From positions 434,001-498,000 of the forward strand of contig NZ_CP035300.1 in the NCBI RefSeq assembly GCF_004114615.1: DNA of 64,000 nucleotides, read 5' to 3'. Shown piece by piece: positions 46,956-57,929 of the stretch (the stretch's first letter is position 1; each line of letters opens with the position of its first letter). The position numbers were made by a program, and so were the translations under genes. This stretch comes from Dyella sp. M7H15-1 (GTDB lineage Bacteria; Pseudomonadota; Gammaproteobacteria; Xanthomonadales; Rhodanobacteraceae). The notes under the pieces are model-generated. The model worked only from the letters and a program-made list of their open reading frames with translations, was not told the DNA's origin and made no database searches.

Positions 46956-48806
46956 TCACCACTGAAACGAAGCACCCACACCCACCGTGTTGCCGTTGTT
47001 GGACAAGCCCACCCCCGCGCGAACCTTCCAGTTTTCGCCGACGCGAGCTTCGCCACCCAGCGCGGCAGCGGTGTAACCCTTATAGCTACCCACACCGGCA
47101 CCGACCGAGAATGTCTTGCCGACGTCGACGCCCGGAATCATGGTCAGTGCCGTGACGCCTGCAATGCCGGAATACGCCGCGCGTGCAGTGTTGCTGACCT
47201 GGTCTTGTAGCCCATCAATCTGACCTTGCAGACCATCGATACGCCGATCGAGTTGATTCACCGCACCTTCCACGCCGCGAACCTGCTGGCCGCCGACCGT
47301 GTAAGTCGGCGTCGAGATGGTGCCGTCGTCATTGAGCTTGGCACCGCCGCCCAGTGCATCGGCTGTGCTTTGTGCTGTGGCCGCCAACTGTGAGCCGTTG
47401 ACGGCGTCCTTGCTTCCCGCATTCACGGCGCCGTCGCCGACGTTGGTGATCTTGTTGCCTTGGGCATCGTAATTCCACGAGCCGCCATCGCCGACGCCAC
47501 CGCCATTGTTCTCGATGTGGGTGACGCGGTCGTCGATGTTGGTGACGGTCTGGTTCAAGTTGTCGACCTGGCCTTGCAGGTTGCTGAGCTGGCCGAAGTT
47601 GACGGCGTCATACTGGTTTTTGCCATCCGCTACGTTGGTGAGAATCACCGGCGCGGCAGCCGGACCGCCCAGCGTCACCGAACCGTAGTGGGTGGAACCG
47701 TCATCGTTCAGGTCGTACCTCACGGCCTGCGAATCGGTGGCACCCGATGAGGCGGCCGCCTGAATAGCCTGCTCGACCGTCGTGTACCGGTAGCCGTTGA
47801 TCACGAAAGTCGGCTGCGTAATGCTGCCGTCCGGTGCCACGCCGGCACCCGCGCCGAACGCATCCGTTACGCCTTTGAGCTGGCTGACGTTCACCGCATC
47901 CGTGAGTTGCGTGCCGGCCGCGACGTTGATGATTTGGCGTTCTGCACCGAAGGAACCAATGGACAGCACATTCGCGCGGTCGGCAATGGAGCCGGCACCC
48001 AAAGCGATGCTGCCGTAAGCGCTTGCGATCACGTGGGCGTTCGCGCCCAATGCCATCGCATTGGCCGTGTTTCTGTCGATGGTTGCGTTGGTGCCCATGG
48101 CGATGGAGTTGTCGCTGCGGCTGTTCACTCTGGCGCCATCGCCTATGGCGATCGAGCTCTGGCTAAGTGCCGTGGTGTTGTTGTTGCCGACCGCAAGGGC
48201 GTTGTCCGCGTTGGCCTGGACGTTCGCACCCAGTGCGATGGCTTGCGTACCCCTGGTAGAAGCATTCGAGCCAACCGCGACAGCATAGGGCTGATCTGCT
48301 CCGGTCGAGACCTGGCTGCCGAGCGCGACCGAGTGGTCCGAATGGGCGACGGCCTGCACCCCGACCGCGACGGCATTGCCGCCGCTGGCGTTGGAGCTTA
48401 CACCCATGGCGAGTGCGGTCATCGTGGACGAATCAGCGCCGTTCAAGGAGGCATTGTTGGGGCCGCGCACACCTTCGGCAGCGAACTGCGGATCCTCCAC
48501 ATCCATGACGCCCACGGAGCCTCGGTCGGCAGCGTGCTGCGTCAAAGCTTGACTCGGTGCGGCGTGCGATGAGGTATCGGCGGTGGCTTGCTCGCCGTCC
48601 CCATCGATGTCGTCATCCGTCACGATGATGTCGTAGTTCGCTGCGACCGGCGCGTTGTTGCTCTCGGCGATAGCTGCGCCCACGAGGAATGCCTCCGCCA
48701 AGGCAGCGGCGATCAGGCTGCGCTGCAAAAGCCCCATGCGGCGACGCGGTGTGGTTTGGGCTGGGGATGGCGCGATGCTGGGGGTGGTGCGTTTCTGCAC
48801 GTTCAC
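46956..48806 (-). CDS. Trimeric autotransporter adhesin with YadA anchor
   Basis: 616 residues. Extended signal region (RRRMGLLQRSLIAAALAEAF then LVGAAIAES), head repeats (about 115-300, such as GTNATIDRNTANAMALGANA), connector/neck VNVSQLKGVTDAFGAG, stalk coiled-coils (LDRRIDGLQGQIDGLQDQVS) and a C-terminal YadA anchor of about 70 residues (SGIAGVTALTMIPGV ... GVGASFQW). It is likely an outer-membrane adhesin. The start is GTG 48806 with GAGGAG upstream. It converges with the YadA-head gene. Confidence 0.93.
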   Translation of the reverse strand: MNVQKRTTPSIAPSPAQTTPRRRMGLLQRSLIAAALAEAFLVGAAIAESNNAPVAANYDIIVTDDDIDGDGEQATADTSSHAAPSQALTQHAADRGSVGVMDVEDPQFAAEGVRGPNNASLNGADSSTMTALAMGVSSNASGGNAVAVGVQAVAHSDHSVALGSQVSTGADQPYAVAVGSNASTRGTQAIALGANVQANADNALAVGNNNTTALSQSSIAIGDGARVNSRSDNSIAMGTNATIDRNTANAMALGANAHVIASAYGSIALGAGSIADRANVLSIGSFGAERQIINVAAGTQLTDAVNVSQLKGVTDAFGAGAGVAPDGSITQPTFVINGYRYTTVEQAIQAAASSGATDSQAVRYDLNDDGSTHYGSVTLGGPAAAPVILTNVADGKNQYDAVNFGQLSNLQGQVDNLNQTVTNIDDRVTHIENNGGGVGDGGSWNYDAQGNKITNVGDGAVNAGSKDAVNGSQLAATAQSTADALGGGAKLNDDGTISTPTYTVGGQQVRGVEGAVNQLDRRIDGLQGQIDGLQDQVSNTARAAYSGIAGVTALTMIPGVDVGKTFSVGAGVGSYKGYTAAALGGEARVGENWKVRAGVGLSNNGNTVGVGASFQW

Positions 48807-48814
48807 GGCGTGCT

Positions 48815-48840
48815 CCTCATCAGGTTGTAGGGTGATGAGG
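48815..48840 (-). promoter_or_regulatory. Hairpin over the adhesin ribosome-binding site
   Basis: CCTCATCA and TGATGAGG form an 8-bp stem with a 10-nt loop. The 3' arm on the transcript contains most of the GAGGAG ribosome-binding site of the autotransporter gene. This could limit translation. The idea is from sequence only. Confidence 0.45.
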
Positions 48841-49064
48841 AAATGCTAGAAGTCGTATGTCTTGAGATATGTCGGACGTGACCGATTCGTGCGCGACCAG
48901 TTGTAGTCCCGGTCCGAATTTGTTCGATGCGCTGTCTCAAGCGGAGATGGGCTGAACAGCATCGCGCGGTTGGTTCAGCATGGGTGGATAGCAGGGTAAG
49001 ACTTTTCTCAGATATATGTCGGCAACCTGATTGGCATGACGTCCCAGTCGCGTCATTTACTTTC
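48841..49064. other. Upstream region of the autotransporter, no gene
   Basis: I see no ORF or RNA here. It presumably holds the promoter of the adhesin gene, but no clear boxes were identified. Confidence 0.4.
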
Positions 49065-49409
49065 CCCCGTCGTCTCGGCGCAGGCCCACTGCTGTCCGGG
49101 GAAAATCACGCTGATTGATGAAGTGTGGCTTATGCCAAAGGTTTCACCGCATCAGCGGATGCGGAGACTTGCGAAACATCTGATGAGTGATTCCCTCTCC
49201 CTCCGGGAGAGGGTGCCGGCAGGCGGGTGAGGGTCCGGGCGAAGTGAGCGATTCAATTCTCGCGCAAGTCTTTGTTTTCGCGCGCTGGCCGAACCCTCAC
49301 CCCAACCCCTCTCCCGAAGGGAGAGGGGCTCATGCTCTGCTCATCTGTAGGTACTCATGCCGGGGACTATTTTTCCCGGACAGCAGTGGGCCTGCGCCGG
49401 GACGACGGA
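49065..49409. repeat. Long inverted repeat made of nested REP-like sequences
   Basis: Outer arms 49065-49104 (CGTCGTCTCGGCGCAGGCCC ... TGTCCGGGG) and 49370-49409 are inverted and almost identical. Inside are two further palindromes, CCCTCTCCCTCCGGGAGAGG at about 49192 and CCCTCTCCCGAAGGGAGAGG near 49307. No gene. It resembles a BIME-type cluster. Confidence 0.8.
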
Positions 49410-49455
49410 CAAGTATCCGATGGCGCTCTACATCATCCATTGGATCAACGTTGTA

Positions 49456-49878
49456 TTACCCACCTTCGTGCTGCACGTTCACCATCCACGGCACGCCGAA
49501 CTTGTCCACCAGCATGCCGAAACCTTCCGTCCAGAAGGTTTTCTGGAACGGCATGGTGACCTGGCCGCCTTGCGTGAGTGCGTTGAAATACTTTTCTCCC
49601 GAAGTCGCATCACTTGCAGTCACGGAAAGGCTGAAGCCGGAGTGCACCACCTTTTCCTGGCCGCACTGACCATCCGACATCAACAGATGTGTGCTGCCGA
49701 TCACCAGTGCGGCATGCATGATCTTTTCGGCATGTTCGGGCGGGCTCTGATAGTCGTCGCTGGGCGGGGCATCCTTGAAGCGCATCTTCATCAGTTCCTG
49801 TGCGCCGAGTGCGTCGCGATAGAACGCGATGGCTTCCTCGCAGCGACCGTCGAAGAACAGATAAGGCTGAATTTCCAT
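49456..49878 (-). CDS. VOC-superfamily (PhnB-like) protein
   Basis: 140 residues from ATG 49878 (MEIQPYLFFDGRCEEAIAFY). A glyoxalase-like fold as in PhnB/3-demethylubiquinone-methyltransferase-like proteins, with MHAALVIGSTHLLMSD, WTEGFGMLVDKFGVPWMVN at the end. No enzyme function can be assigned; members often bind a metal or a small molecule. It lies 83 bp downstream of uvrA on the same strand. Confidence 0.85.
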   Translation of the reverse strand: MEIQPYLFFDGRCEEAIAFYRDALGAQELMKMRFKDAPPSDDYQSPPEHAEKIMHAALVIGSTHLLMSDGQCGQEKVVHSGFSLSVTASDATSGEKYFNALTQGGQVTMPFQKTFWTEGFGMLVDKFGVPWMVNVQHEGG

Positions 49879-49928
49879 GTGCGTGACTCCGTGGTCGGGA
49901 TTGAGGTGCCCCCGATTATGGCGCAGGG

Positions 49929-49961
49929 CGTAGGTTGGGGTGCAAACCCCAACATTGCCAT
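49929..49961. repeat. Dispersed GGTTGGGGTGCAAACC repeat, second copy
   Basis: GTAGGTTGGGGTGCAAACCC followed by CAACATTGCC, directly before the uvrA stop on the plus strand. It matches the copy at 27229 after mutL and its inverted partner. Confidence 0.75.
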
Positions 49962-52856
49962 TCATGCCGTTTTGCGTTTGGGTTTGGATTTGGTGTTGTT
50001 GTTTTCGAGCTTGGCGCGTGGCGCTTTCAGCGGCTTGAGATGCGTAGCGAGGAAACGGCCAGTATGTGAGCCCGGCGTCGCGGCTACCGTTTCCGGTGTG
50101 CCGGTAACGAGGATACGGCCACCACCGGAACCACCTTCCGGGCCCAGGTCGATGATCCAGTCGGCAGTTTTGATGACGTCCAGGTTGTGCTCGATCACCA
50201 CCACGGTGTTGCCCTGGTCCACCAGCTGATGCAGCACGTCGAGCAATTGCTCGATGTCGTGGAAATGCAGACCGGTGGTGGGTTCGTCGAGGATGTACAG
50301 CGTGCGGCCGGTTTCGCGCTTGGAGAGTTCCTTCGATAGCTTGACGCGCTGCGCTTCGCCACCGGACAAGGTGGTCGCGCTCTGACCGAGCTTGATGTAG
50401 TCCAGGCCGACCGAGCGCAGTGTGTCCAGCTTGCGTGCGATCACCGGCACGTTCTCGAACAGCTTGGCTGCGTCTTCCACCGTTATGTCGAGCACGTCGG
50501 CAATCGTGTGGCCCTTGTACAAAATTTCCAGCGTTTCGCGGTTGTAACGCTTGCCATGGCAGACATCGCACGGTACGTACACGTCGGGCAGGAAGTGCAT
50601 TTCCACCTTGATCATGCCATCGCCTTCGCAAGCCTCGCAGCGGCCGCCGCGCACGTTGAAGCTGAAGCGGCCCGGCGTGTAGCCGCGTGAACGTGCTTCC
50701 GGCACCTGTGCGAACAGTTCGCGCAGCGGTGTGAACAGGCCGGTGTAGGTGGCGGGATTCGAACGCGGCGTGCGACCGATCGGCGACTGGTCGATGTCAA
50801 CGACCTTGTCGAACAGCTCCAGGTTCTCTACCGATTTGTAAGCCGCGGGCTGCACGCTCGAACCATTCAACTCGGCAGCGGCGAGTGCAAACAGCGTGTC
50901 GTTGATCAGTGTGGATTTGCCGGAGCCGGATACGCCGGTAATGCAAGTGAACAGGCCGGCCGGAATCGCCAGATCCACGTTCTTCAGATTGTTGCCACTG
51001 GCGCCTTTCAGATACAGCCAGGAATCTTTGTCGAGCTGTTCGCGCCGTTCTTCTGGTACTTTGATTTCGCGCTTGCCGGACAGATATTGACCGGTGACCG
51101 AGCGTGGTGCGGCAAGAATGTCCTTCAACGAACCTTGCGCGACCACTTCGCCACCGTGCACGCCTGCGCCGGGGCCGATGTCCAGCACGTGGTCGGCAGC
51201 GCGAATCGCATCTTCGTCGTGTTCAACCACGATCACCGTATTGCCCAGATCCCGCAGGCGTGTCAGCGTGCCGAGTAGGCGTTCATTGTCGCGCTGGTGC
51301 AAGCCGATCGAGGGTTCGTCCAGCACGTACATCACACCAACCAGGCCAGCGCCGATCTGCGATGCGAGGCGAATGCGCTGCGCTTCGCCGCCCGATAGCG
51401 TATCGGCCTGGCGATCCAGGGTGAGGTAGTTCAAACCCACATCGTTGAGGAAGCTCAGGCGTTCGCGGATTTCCTTGACGATCTTCACGGCGATGTCGCC
51501 ACGCCAGCCGGTGAGCTTGAGTTTCTCGAAGAACGCCAATGCATCGTCGATGGAGCGGGCGGTAAGCAGAGGCAGCGGTTGATCGGCCACAAACACGTTG
51601 CGCGCCGAACGGTTCAAGCGCTGACCGCCGCAATCGGGGCAGGGATGATCGCTGATGTATTTGGAGAGTTCTTCGCGTACCGCTGGTGACTCGGTTTCCT
51701 TGTAGCGGCGTTCCAGATTCGGCAGGATGCCTTCGAAGCGGTGCTCGCGTGTGACCTTGCCGCCACGTTCGGTGATATAGCGGAAGGCAATCGTTTCGTT
51801 GCCGCTGCCGTTCAAGATGGCCTGCTGCACCTTGCCAGGCAGTTTCTGCCACGGTGTTTCGACATCGAAGCCATAGTGATTGGCCAGCGACAGGATCAAC
51901 TGGAAGTAATGCGCATTGCGCCGATCCCAGCCACGCACGGCGCCGCCGGCCAGCGACAGTTCGGGATGGCCGACCACGCGATCGGCCGAGAACACTTGCG
52001 TCACGCCCAGGCCATCGCAGGTGGGGCAGGCGCCGACCGGCGAGTTGAACGAGAACAGGCGCGGTTCCAGTTCCGGTAGCGAGTAATCGCAGACCGGGCA
52101 GGAATAGCGTGAGGAGAACAACTGTTCGTTCGCCTTCTTGTCATCCATGTCGACCACGATCACTAGCCCGTCGCCCAGACGCAGGGCTGTCTCGAAGGAC
52201 TCGGCCAGGCGCTGCTTGATGTCGTCACGCGGACGGAAGCGATCGATCACCGCTTCGATGGTGTGTTTCTGGCGCAAGGTCAGCGGCGGCACGGCATCCA
52301 GGTCGTACACCGTGCCATCCACACGAGCGCGCACGAAGCCTTGCGCGCGCAATTGTTCAAACACCTGCACATGCTCGCCCTTGCGCTCGCGGATCACTGG
52401 CGCCAGCAACATGAAGCGCTTCTCGGGATCCAGCGCCAGGGTGCTGTCCACCATCTGGCTGACGGTTTGCGCTTCCAGCGGAATGCTGTGATCCGGGCAG
52501 CGGGGCGTGCCCACGCGCGCATAGAGCAGGCGCAGGTAATCGTAGACCTCGGTGATCGTGCCTACGGTCGAGCGTGGGTTGTGCGAGGTGGATTTTTGTT
52601 CGATCGAGATCGCCGGCGACAGGCCCTCGATGTGGTCGACGTCCGGCTTTTCCATCATGGACAGGAATTGCCGTGCATACGCGGACAGTGACTCGACGTA
52701 GCGGCGTTGCCCCTCGGCATAGATCGTGTCGAAGGCCAGCGAGGACTTGCCCGAACCGGACAGTCCGGTGATCACGATCAGCCGGTCGCGTGGCAGGTCC
52801 AGGTCGATGTTCTTGAGGTTATGCGTGCGTGCGCCGCGAATGCGTATGGTGTCCAT
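49962..52856 (-). CDS. uvrA: Excinuclease ABC subunit A
   Basis: 964 residues from ATG 52856 ([19 protein letters not shown]). Two ABC ATPase halves: Walker [16 protein letters not shown] and [15 protein letters not shown], signatures LSGGEAQRI and LSGGEAQRV, and zinc-finger Cys pairs CPVCDY..., CEACEGDG and CDVCHG. It finds DNA lesions with UvrB. The longer start at 52880 is less likely. A divergent dyad at 52931-52950 lies in its upstream region. Confidence 0.97.
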   Translation of the reverse strand: MDTIRIRGARTHNLKNIDLDLPRDRLIVITGLSGSGKSSLAFDTIYAEGQRRYVESLSAYARQFLSMMEKPDVDHIEGLSPAISIEQKSTSHNPRSTVGTITEVYDYLRLLYARVGTPRCPDHSIPLEAQTVSQMVDSTLALDPEKRFMLLAPVIRERKGEHVQVFEQLRAQGFVRARVDGTVYDLDAVPPLTLRQKHTIEAVIDRFRPRDDIKQRLAESFETALRLGDGLVIVVDMDDKKANEQLFSSRYSCPVCDYSLPELEPRLFSFNSPVGACPTCDGLGVTQVFSADRVVGHPELSLAGGAVRGWDRRNAHYFQLILSLANHYGFDVETPWQKLPGKVQQAILNGSGNETIAFRYITERGGKVTREHRFEGILPNLERRYKETESPAVREELSKYISDHPCPDCGGQRLNRSARNVFVADQPLPLLTARSIDDALAFFEKLKLTGWRGDIAVKIVKEIRERLSFLNDVGLNYLTLDRQADTLSGGEAQRIRLASQIGAGLVGVMYVLDEPSIGLHQRDNERLLGTLTRLRDLGNTVIVVEHDEDAIRAADHVLDIGPGAGVHGGEVVAQGSLKDILAAPRSVTGQYLSGKREIKVPEERREQLDKDSWLYLKGASGNNLKNVDLAIPAGLFTCITGVSGSGKSTLINDTLFALAAAELNGSSVQPAAYKSVENLELFDKVVDIDQSPIGRTPRSNPATYTGLFTPLRELFAQVPEARSRGYTPGRFSFNVRGGRCEACEGDGMIKVEMHFLPDVYVPCDVCHGKRYNRETLEILYKGHTIADVLDITVEDAAKLFENVPVIARKLDTLRSVGLDYIKLGQSATTLSGGEAQRVKLSKELSKRETGRTLYILDEPTTGLHFHDIEQLLDVLHQLVDQGNTVVVIEHNLDVIKTADWIIDLGPEGGSGGGRILVTGTPETVAATPGSHTGRFLATHLKPLKAPRAKLENNNTKSKPKRKTA

Positions 52857-52930
52857 GACGCGTCGATAGTGGGGAATCATTCACTATACCAAGCTGGTCC
52901 CATCCGTCTGTTCCGTTCTCGTAAAAACAT

Positions 52931-52950
52931 GCTGACAACGTTATGTCAGC
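52931..52950. promoter_or_regulatory. Perfect dyad GCTGACA-N6-TGTCAGC
   Basis: A 7+7 inverted repeat in the 174-bp gap between uvrA and the divergent DUF2059 gene. It looks like a dimeric regulator site and could be a LexA-type or other operator for either gene. It does not match the E. coli SOS box. No T-run follows, so it is not a terminator. Confidence 0.45.
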
Positions 52951-53030
52951 AGGTGTGTTGAACGGCTGACTAGGCAGCCATGGCACAGACGAATATGCTC
53001 GGCTGCTATTTCCCGGTTGGAGGATGCGAC

Positions 53031-53561
53031 ATGACGGTTGGTAAATGGGCGTTGGGTATGTGCATGGCACTCGCGGCAAGCCACGTTCTGGCGGCGCAGC
53101 CCAGCGAGGCACAGGTGCGGGAATTGATGCAGGTGATGGACGTGTCGGGCCAGTTCACCGTCATGAACGACCAGATGGGCGCGATGATGAGCCAGCAGCT
53201 TCCCTGTGTGCCGGTCAGTTACTGGCAAACCTATATCGACAAAAACGGGGTGGAGCAGCTCAGCAAGGCCATGGTCCCCGCTTACCAGCACCATTTCACG
53301 ACTGACGAGGTCGAGGGGCTGATCAAGTTCTATAAATCCCCGCTGGGTCAGAAGTTGGTCGCCCAGATGCCGGCGACCATGGCCGAGGCCGCCCAGGCTG
53401 GTCAGCAATGGGGTCGCCAGCGCACCGCGGACATGTTTTCGGAGCTGCAGAAGCAGGGCAAACTGGATGCTCAGGGTCGTTGCCCGGGTACGACCGACTC
53501 CGACAGCGGGGTTTTGCCGCCTTCGCCCGCGCAAGGCGGCTCGGGCCAGTCGGGCAAGTAA
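53031..53561 (+). CDS. DUF2059 exported protein
   Basis: 176 residues from ATG 53031 (GGAGGATGCGAC upstream). Signal peptide (CMALAASHVLAAQPS) and the DUF2059 helical core with LSKAMVPAYQHHFTTDEVEG then LIKFYKSPLGQKLV. Function unknown. The Gly/Ser-rich tail ends GGSGQSGK. Confidence 0.9.
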   Translation: MTVGKWALGMCMALAASHVLAAQPSEAQVRELMQVMDVSGQFTVMNDQMGAMMSQQLPCVPVSYWQTYIDKNGVEQLSKAMVPAYQHHFTTDEVEGLIKFYKSPLGQKLVAQMPATMAEAAQAGQQWGRQRTADMFSELQKQGKLDAQGRCPGTTDSDSGVLPPSPAQGGSGQSGK

Positions 53562-53588
53562 GCCCCGTAAGTATGGGCTGGTCAGTTG

Positions 53589-53618
53589 TTGACCAAAAAA
53601 CGCCCTCTTCGCTATACT
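53589..53618 (+). promoter_or_regulatory. Sigma-70 promoter of rplU-rpmA
   Basis: TTGACC (53589-53594), 18-bp spacer, TATACT (53613-53618), 68 bp before the rplU ATG. This is close to the sigma-70 consensus, in the expected place for a ribosomal operon. Confidence 0.8.
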
Positions 53619-53685
53619 CTTTAGTTCGCTGTGGCCGATACCGGCCGTGGCGAACCCAAGAGAATAACGACAGAAGGGCTCTCCC

Positions 53686-54000
53686 ATGAGTTATGCAGTC
53701 ATCAAGACGGGCGGCAAGCAATACCGCGTCCAGCAGGGCGACGTCCTGCGCGTGGAACTGCTGAACGCCGAAGAAGGCGCCAGCGTGAAGTTCGACCAGG
53801 TGCTGCTGGTCGGTTCCGGTGAAACCATCACCGTCGGCGCCCCCACCGTGTCTGGCGCCACCGTCACCGCCACCGTGCGCAAGCATGGCCGCGCTGACAA
53901 GGTCCGCATCATCAAGTTCCGCCGCCGCAAGCACCACAAGAAGCAGCAGGGACATCGTCAGCACTACACCGAAGTCGAGATCACGGGCATTAACGCCTGA
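53686..54000 (+). CDS. rplU: 50S ribosomal protein L21
   Basis: 104 residues, [19 protein letters not shown] at the N-terminus and the basic [15 protein letters not shown] signature near the C-terminus, which binds 23S rRNA. Followed 20 bp later by rpmA. Confidence 0.98.
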   Translation: MSYAVIKTGGKQYRVQQGDVLRVELLNAEEGASVKFDQVLLVGSGETITVGAPTVSGATVTATVRKHGRADKVRIIKFRRRKHHKKQQGHRQHYTEVEITGINA

Positions 54001-54020
54001 TACAGCCGGAGTAAACAGTC

Positions 54021-55607
<1,587 letters not shown>

Positions 55608-55609
55608 AT

Positions 55610-55796
55610 CAAGCTCGGAGCCGCCGACCACGCGCCGGAAATCATCGGTCTGCTGCAAACCCTGCTGATGGATGGTGAGCGCAAGCTCAGCGCCTCCATT
55701 CTGTTCGAGCGGCTCCAGCATCAGCTCGACGCCATCAACGCTTCCGACCTGCCGCGTGAATTGCCGCGCACCGCGCAGGCGTATTACGACCCATGA
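55610..55796 (+). pseudogene. C-terminal remnant of an unidentified gene
   Basis: The frame reads [20 protein letters not shown] then [20 protein letters not shown] and ends AQAYYDP with TGA. Helical, protein-like composition but no start: upstream is REP sequence. I do not recognise the family. It looks like the tail of a gene whose front was lost when the REP pair arrived. Confidence 0.4.
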
Positions 55797-55870
55797 TCAG
55801 GACGTTCAACGACAAAGACACGGAAGCCCCTATTCCAAGGGATGAGAGTGCGCCGGTTCGTGCATTTTGA

Positions 55871-56275
55871 ATGCCGTTGCTCGCCGCAAGTTGGTCCAGC
55901 TCAATTTCGTTGGTGTCGGCTTTGGCTGCCCAGGAAGGGGGGCTGATCGCGTCGAGCTTTGCAGCAGCCTCGCTGAAGGTGGCATCACGCCGTCATACGG
56001 TTTGCTGGCTGTGGCGCGGGATCGTGTGCGCATACCCGTCTATGCGCTGGTCCGGCCACGCGGCGGCGATTTTCTTTATGACGACGCCGAATTTGAAATC
56101 ATGCGGCGCGATATCGAAACTTGCGTGCAGCTTGGATTCGATGGTGTGGTGATTGGCGCGCTGGATGCCGATGGTGGAGTTGATCCGCGTTGCCGTGCAT
56201 TGGTAGCTGCCGCCGGCAGGCTGGGCGTCACCTTCCATCGAGCCATCGATGCGAGCGCGGATATGTCTACGGTTT
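55871..56275 (+). pseudogene. cutC: Copper homeostasis protein CutC, frameshifted and truncated
   Basis: Two frames together encode the N-terminal half of CutC: MPLLAASW...SALAAQEGG in one and ADRVELCSSLAEGGITPS onward in the other. The change falls in a run of six G at 55937-55942; one more G would restore the frame. Coding homology ends near FHRAIDASADMSTV, about half the normal length, where the rpsT terminator starts. Probably non-functional. Confidence 0.8.
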
Positions 56276-56281
56276 TTACGC

Positions 56282-56308
56282 AAAAAAGCCGGCGTTTCCG
56301 CCGGCTTT
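56282..56308 (-). terminator. Intrinsic terminator of rpsT
   Basis: On the minus strand, GCCGGCG and CGCCGGC form the stem, followed by TTTTTT. It lies 23 bp after the rpsT stop. Confidence 0.88.
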
Positions 56309-56330
56309 CCATGCCAACCCTAGCTAAGCC

Positions 56331-56594
56331 TTAGGCCAGCTCGCGAATCTTCGCGTTCAAGCGACTTTTGTGACGGGCGGCCTTGTTCTTGTGGATCAGG
56401 CCGCGAGCAGCGTAACGATCCATCACTGGTTGGGCAGCCGTGAAGGCAGCCACGGCGCCGGCCTTGTCCTTGGCTTCGATAGCCTTGACGACCTTACGGA
56501 GGGCGCTGCGCACCATGGAACGGGCGCTGACGTTGCGCAGGCGGCGCTGCTCGGACTGGCGCGCACGCTTCTTCGCGGACTTGATGTTGGCCAA
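56331..56594 (-). CDS. rpsT: 30S ribosomal protein S20
   Basis: 87 residues, starting at TTG 56594 ([18 protein letters not shown]). The rare UUG start is also known for E. coli rpsT and has CCGGAGTT upstream. The basic helical protein binds 16S rRNA ([16 protein letters not shown] at the end). A longer ATG frame from 56639 would add a non-homologous leader. Confidence 0.97.
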   Translation of the reverse strand: MANIKSAKKRARQSEQRRLRNVSARSMVRSALRKVVKAIEAKDKAGAVAAFTAAQPVMDRYAARGLIHKNKAARHKSRLNAKIRELA

Positions 56595-56689
56595 GGTAGA
56601 ACTCCGGGAATGAAATGCAGGGGTGGAAAAAGGCGGCAATTATGACGGCAATTTGTCGGGTGGTCAAGCATTTAAGGCTGACGTTGGAC

Positions 56690-57895
56690 CTACGATCGCT
56701 CCGTGAGGTAGTAGAGCATCGCCCCCGCCGGCAAGCTGAAGCCGAGCCATGCCGTGCATGCCCAGCCGAATTGCGCGAACACCCACGCGCCTGCTGCCGA
56801 GCCGATCGCGCCGCCCAGGAAAAAGATGGCGATGTAGATGGCGTTGAGCCGTCCGCGGTATTCGGACGCCATGGCGAAGATGGCGCGCTGGCCGATCACG
56901 AAGTTCATCGATACGCCGAAATCCAGCACGACCGCGGACAGCACCAGCATGGCGATACGCACCGCGAAGCCGCCGCCGGCATGCATCATCAGGAAGGACG
57001 AGGCGACGATCAGGATGGCAAGACCGGTCAACAGATGTCCCCAGCCCTTGTCCGCGAAGCGGCCCGCGATGGGTGCGGCGATCGCACCTGCCACGCCGGC
57101 AAGTGCGAACCAGGCAATGCCTGCCTGCGATAGATGAAACGCGGGGCTTGCCAGCCACAGCGGCGCCGTGGTCCAGAACAGGCTGAAGGCGCCGAACAGG
57201 CAGGCGTGATAGAAGGCGCGCCGACGCAACAACGGCGTGCGCAGAAAAAGCTGCAACATCGACCGCAGCAGCTCGCTATACGAAAGCCCGGGATCGGGGC
57301 GCCTGGCGGGCAGCAGCAGCGTCAGCACCGCGGCGAGCACCGCCATGCCGGCAGCCGCCAGCACGAACACGGTGCGCCACGATCCCACGTCGGTAAGAAA
57401 GCTCGCCGCCGGCCGCGACAGCATGATGCCTAGCATCAGCCCGCTCACCACCTTGCCCAGCGCGCGGCCGCGCGCTTCGGGTGCGACAAGATGGGAGGCG
57501 TAAGGCATCACGATTTGCGCGGCCACCGCGCTGAAGCCGATGCAGAACATCGCCAACAGAAAGACCGATGCATTGTTCGCGAGCCCGGCCATGAACAGTG
57601 CGAACGTGCAGGCTGCCAGCGCCGCAACGATCAGGCGGCGATTTTCGATCACGTCGGCAAGCGGCACCACCAGCACCAGGCTGAGTCCGTAGCCGATCTG
57701 CGTCATGGTGACGATCAGGCCTGCGGTTTGCGGCGAAAGCCCCAATGCGCCGCTGATCGGACCGATCAGTGGCTGCACGTAATAGAGGCTGGCCACAATC
57801 ATGCCGCAGGCGGTGGCGAGCAGCAGGGTGATCCATGTGGGTAACGAACGGACGACTGCGGGGGAATCGGCTTGTGCGATGTATTCGGTTTGCAT
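56690..57895 (-). CDS. MFS transporter (drug/metabolite efflux-like)
   Basis: 401 residues with twelve predicted membrane helices. The first loop motif LADVIENRR (motif A-like) follows helix 2, and LSRPAASFLTDVGSWRTVF has the DHA1 motif C surroundings. It resembles YnfM/NepI-type proton-coupled exporters. Substrate unknown. It is 34 bp downstream of the DAHP synthase and could export the product of the neighbouring pathway. Confidence 0.9.
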   Translation of the reverse strand: MQTEYIAQADSPAVVRSLPTWITLLLATACGMIVASLYYVQPLIGPISGALGLSPQTAGLIVTMTQIGYGLSLVLVVPLADVIENRRLIVAALAACTFALFMAGLANNASVFLLAMFCIGFSAVAAQIVMPYASHLVAPEARGRALGKVVSGLMLGIMLSRPAASFLTDVGSWRTVFVLAAAGMAVLAAVLTLLLPARRPDPGLSYSELLRSMLQLFLRTPLLRRRAFYHACLFGAFSLFWTTAPLWLASPAFHLSQAGIAWFALAGVAGAIAAPIAGRFADKGWGHLLTGLAILIVASSFLMMHAGGGFAVRIAMLVLSAVVLDFGVSMNFVIGQRAIFAMASEYRGRLNAIYIAIFFLGGAIGSAAGAWVFAQFGWACTAWLGFSLPAGAMLYYLTERS

Positions 57896-57929
57896 GGGCG
57901 GGTCTCGTTTGAATCCGTGCTTCGCTCAA

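Noticed and set aside
52931-52950. Terminator between uvrA and the DUF2059 gene
   Set aside because: The genes are divergent and there is no T-run after the dyad; an operator is more sensible.
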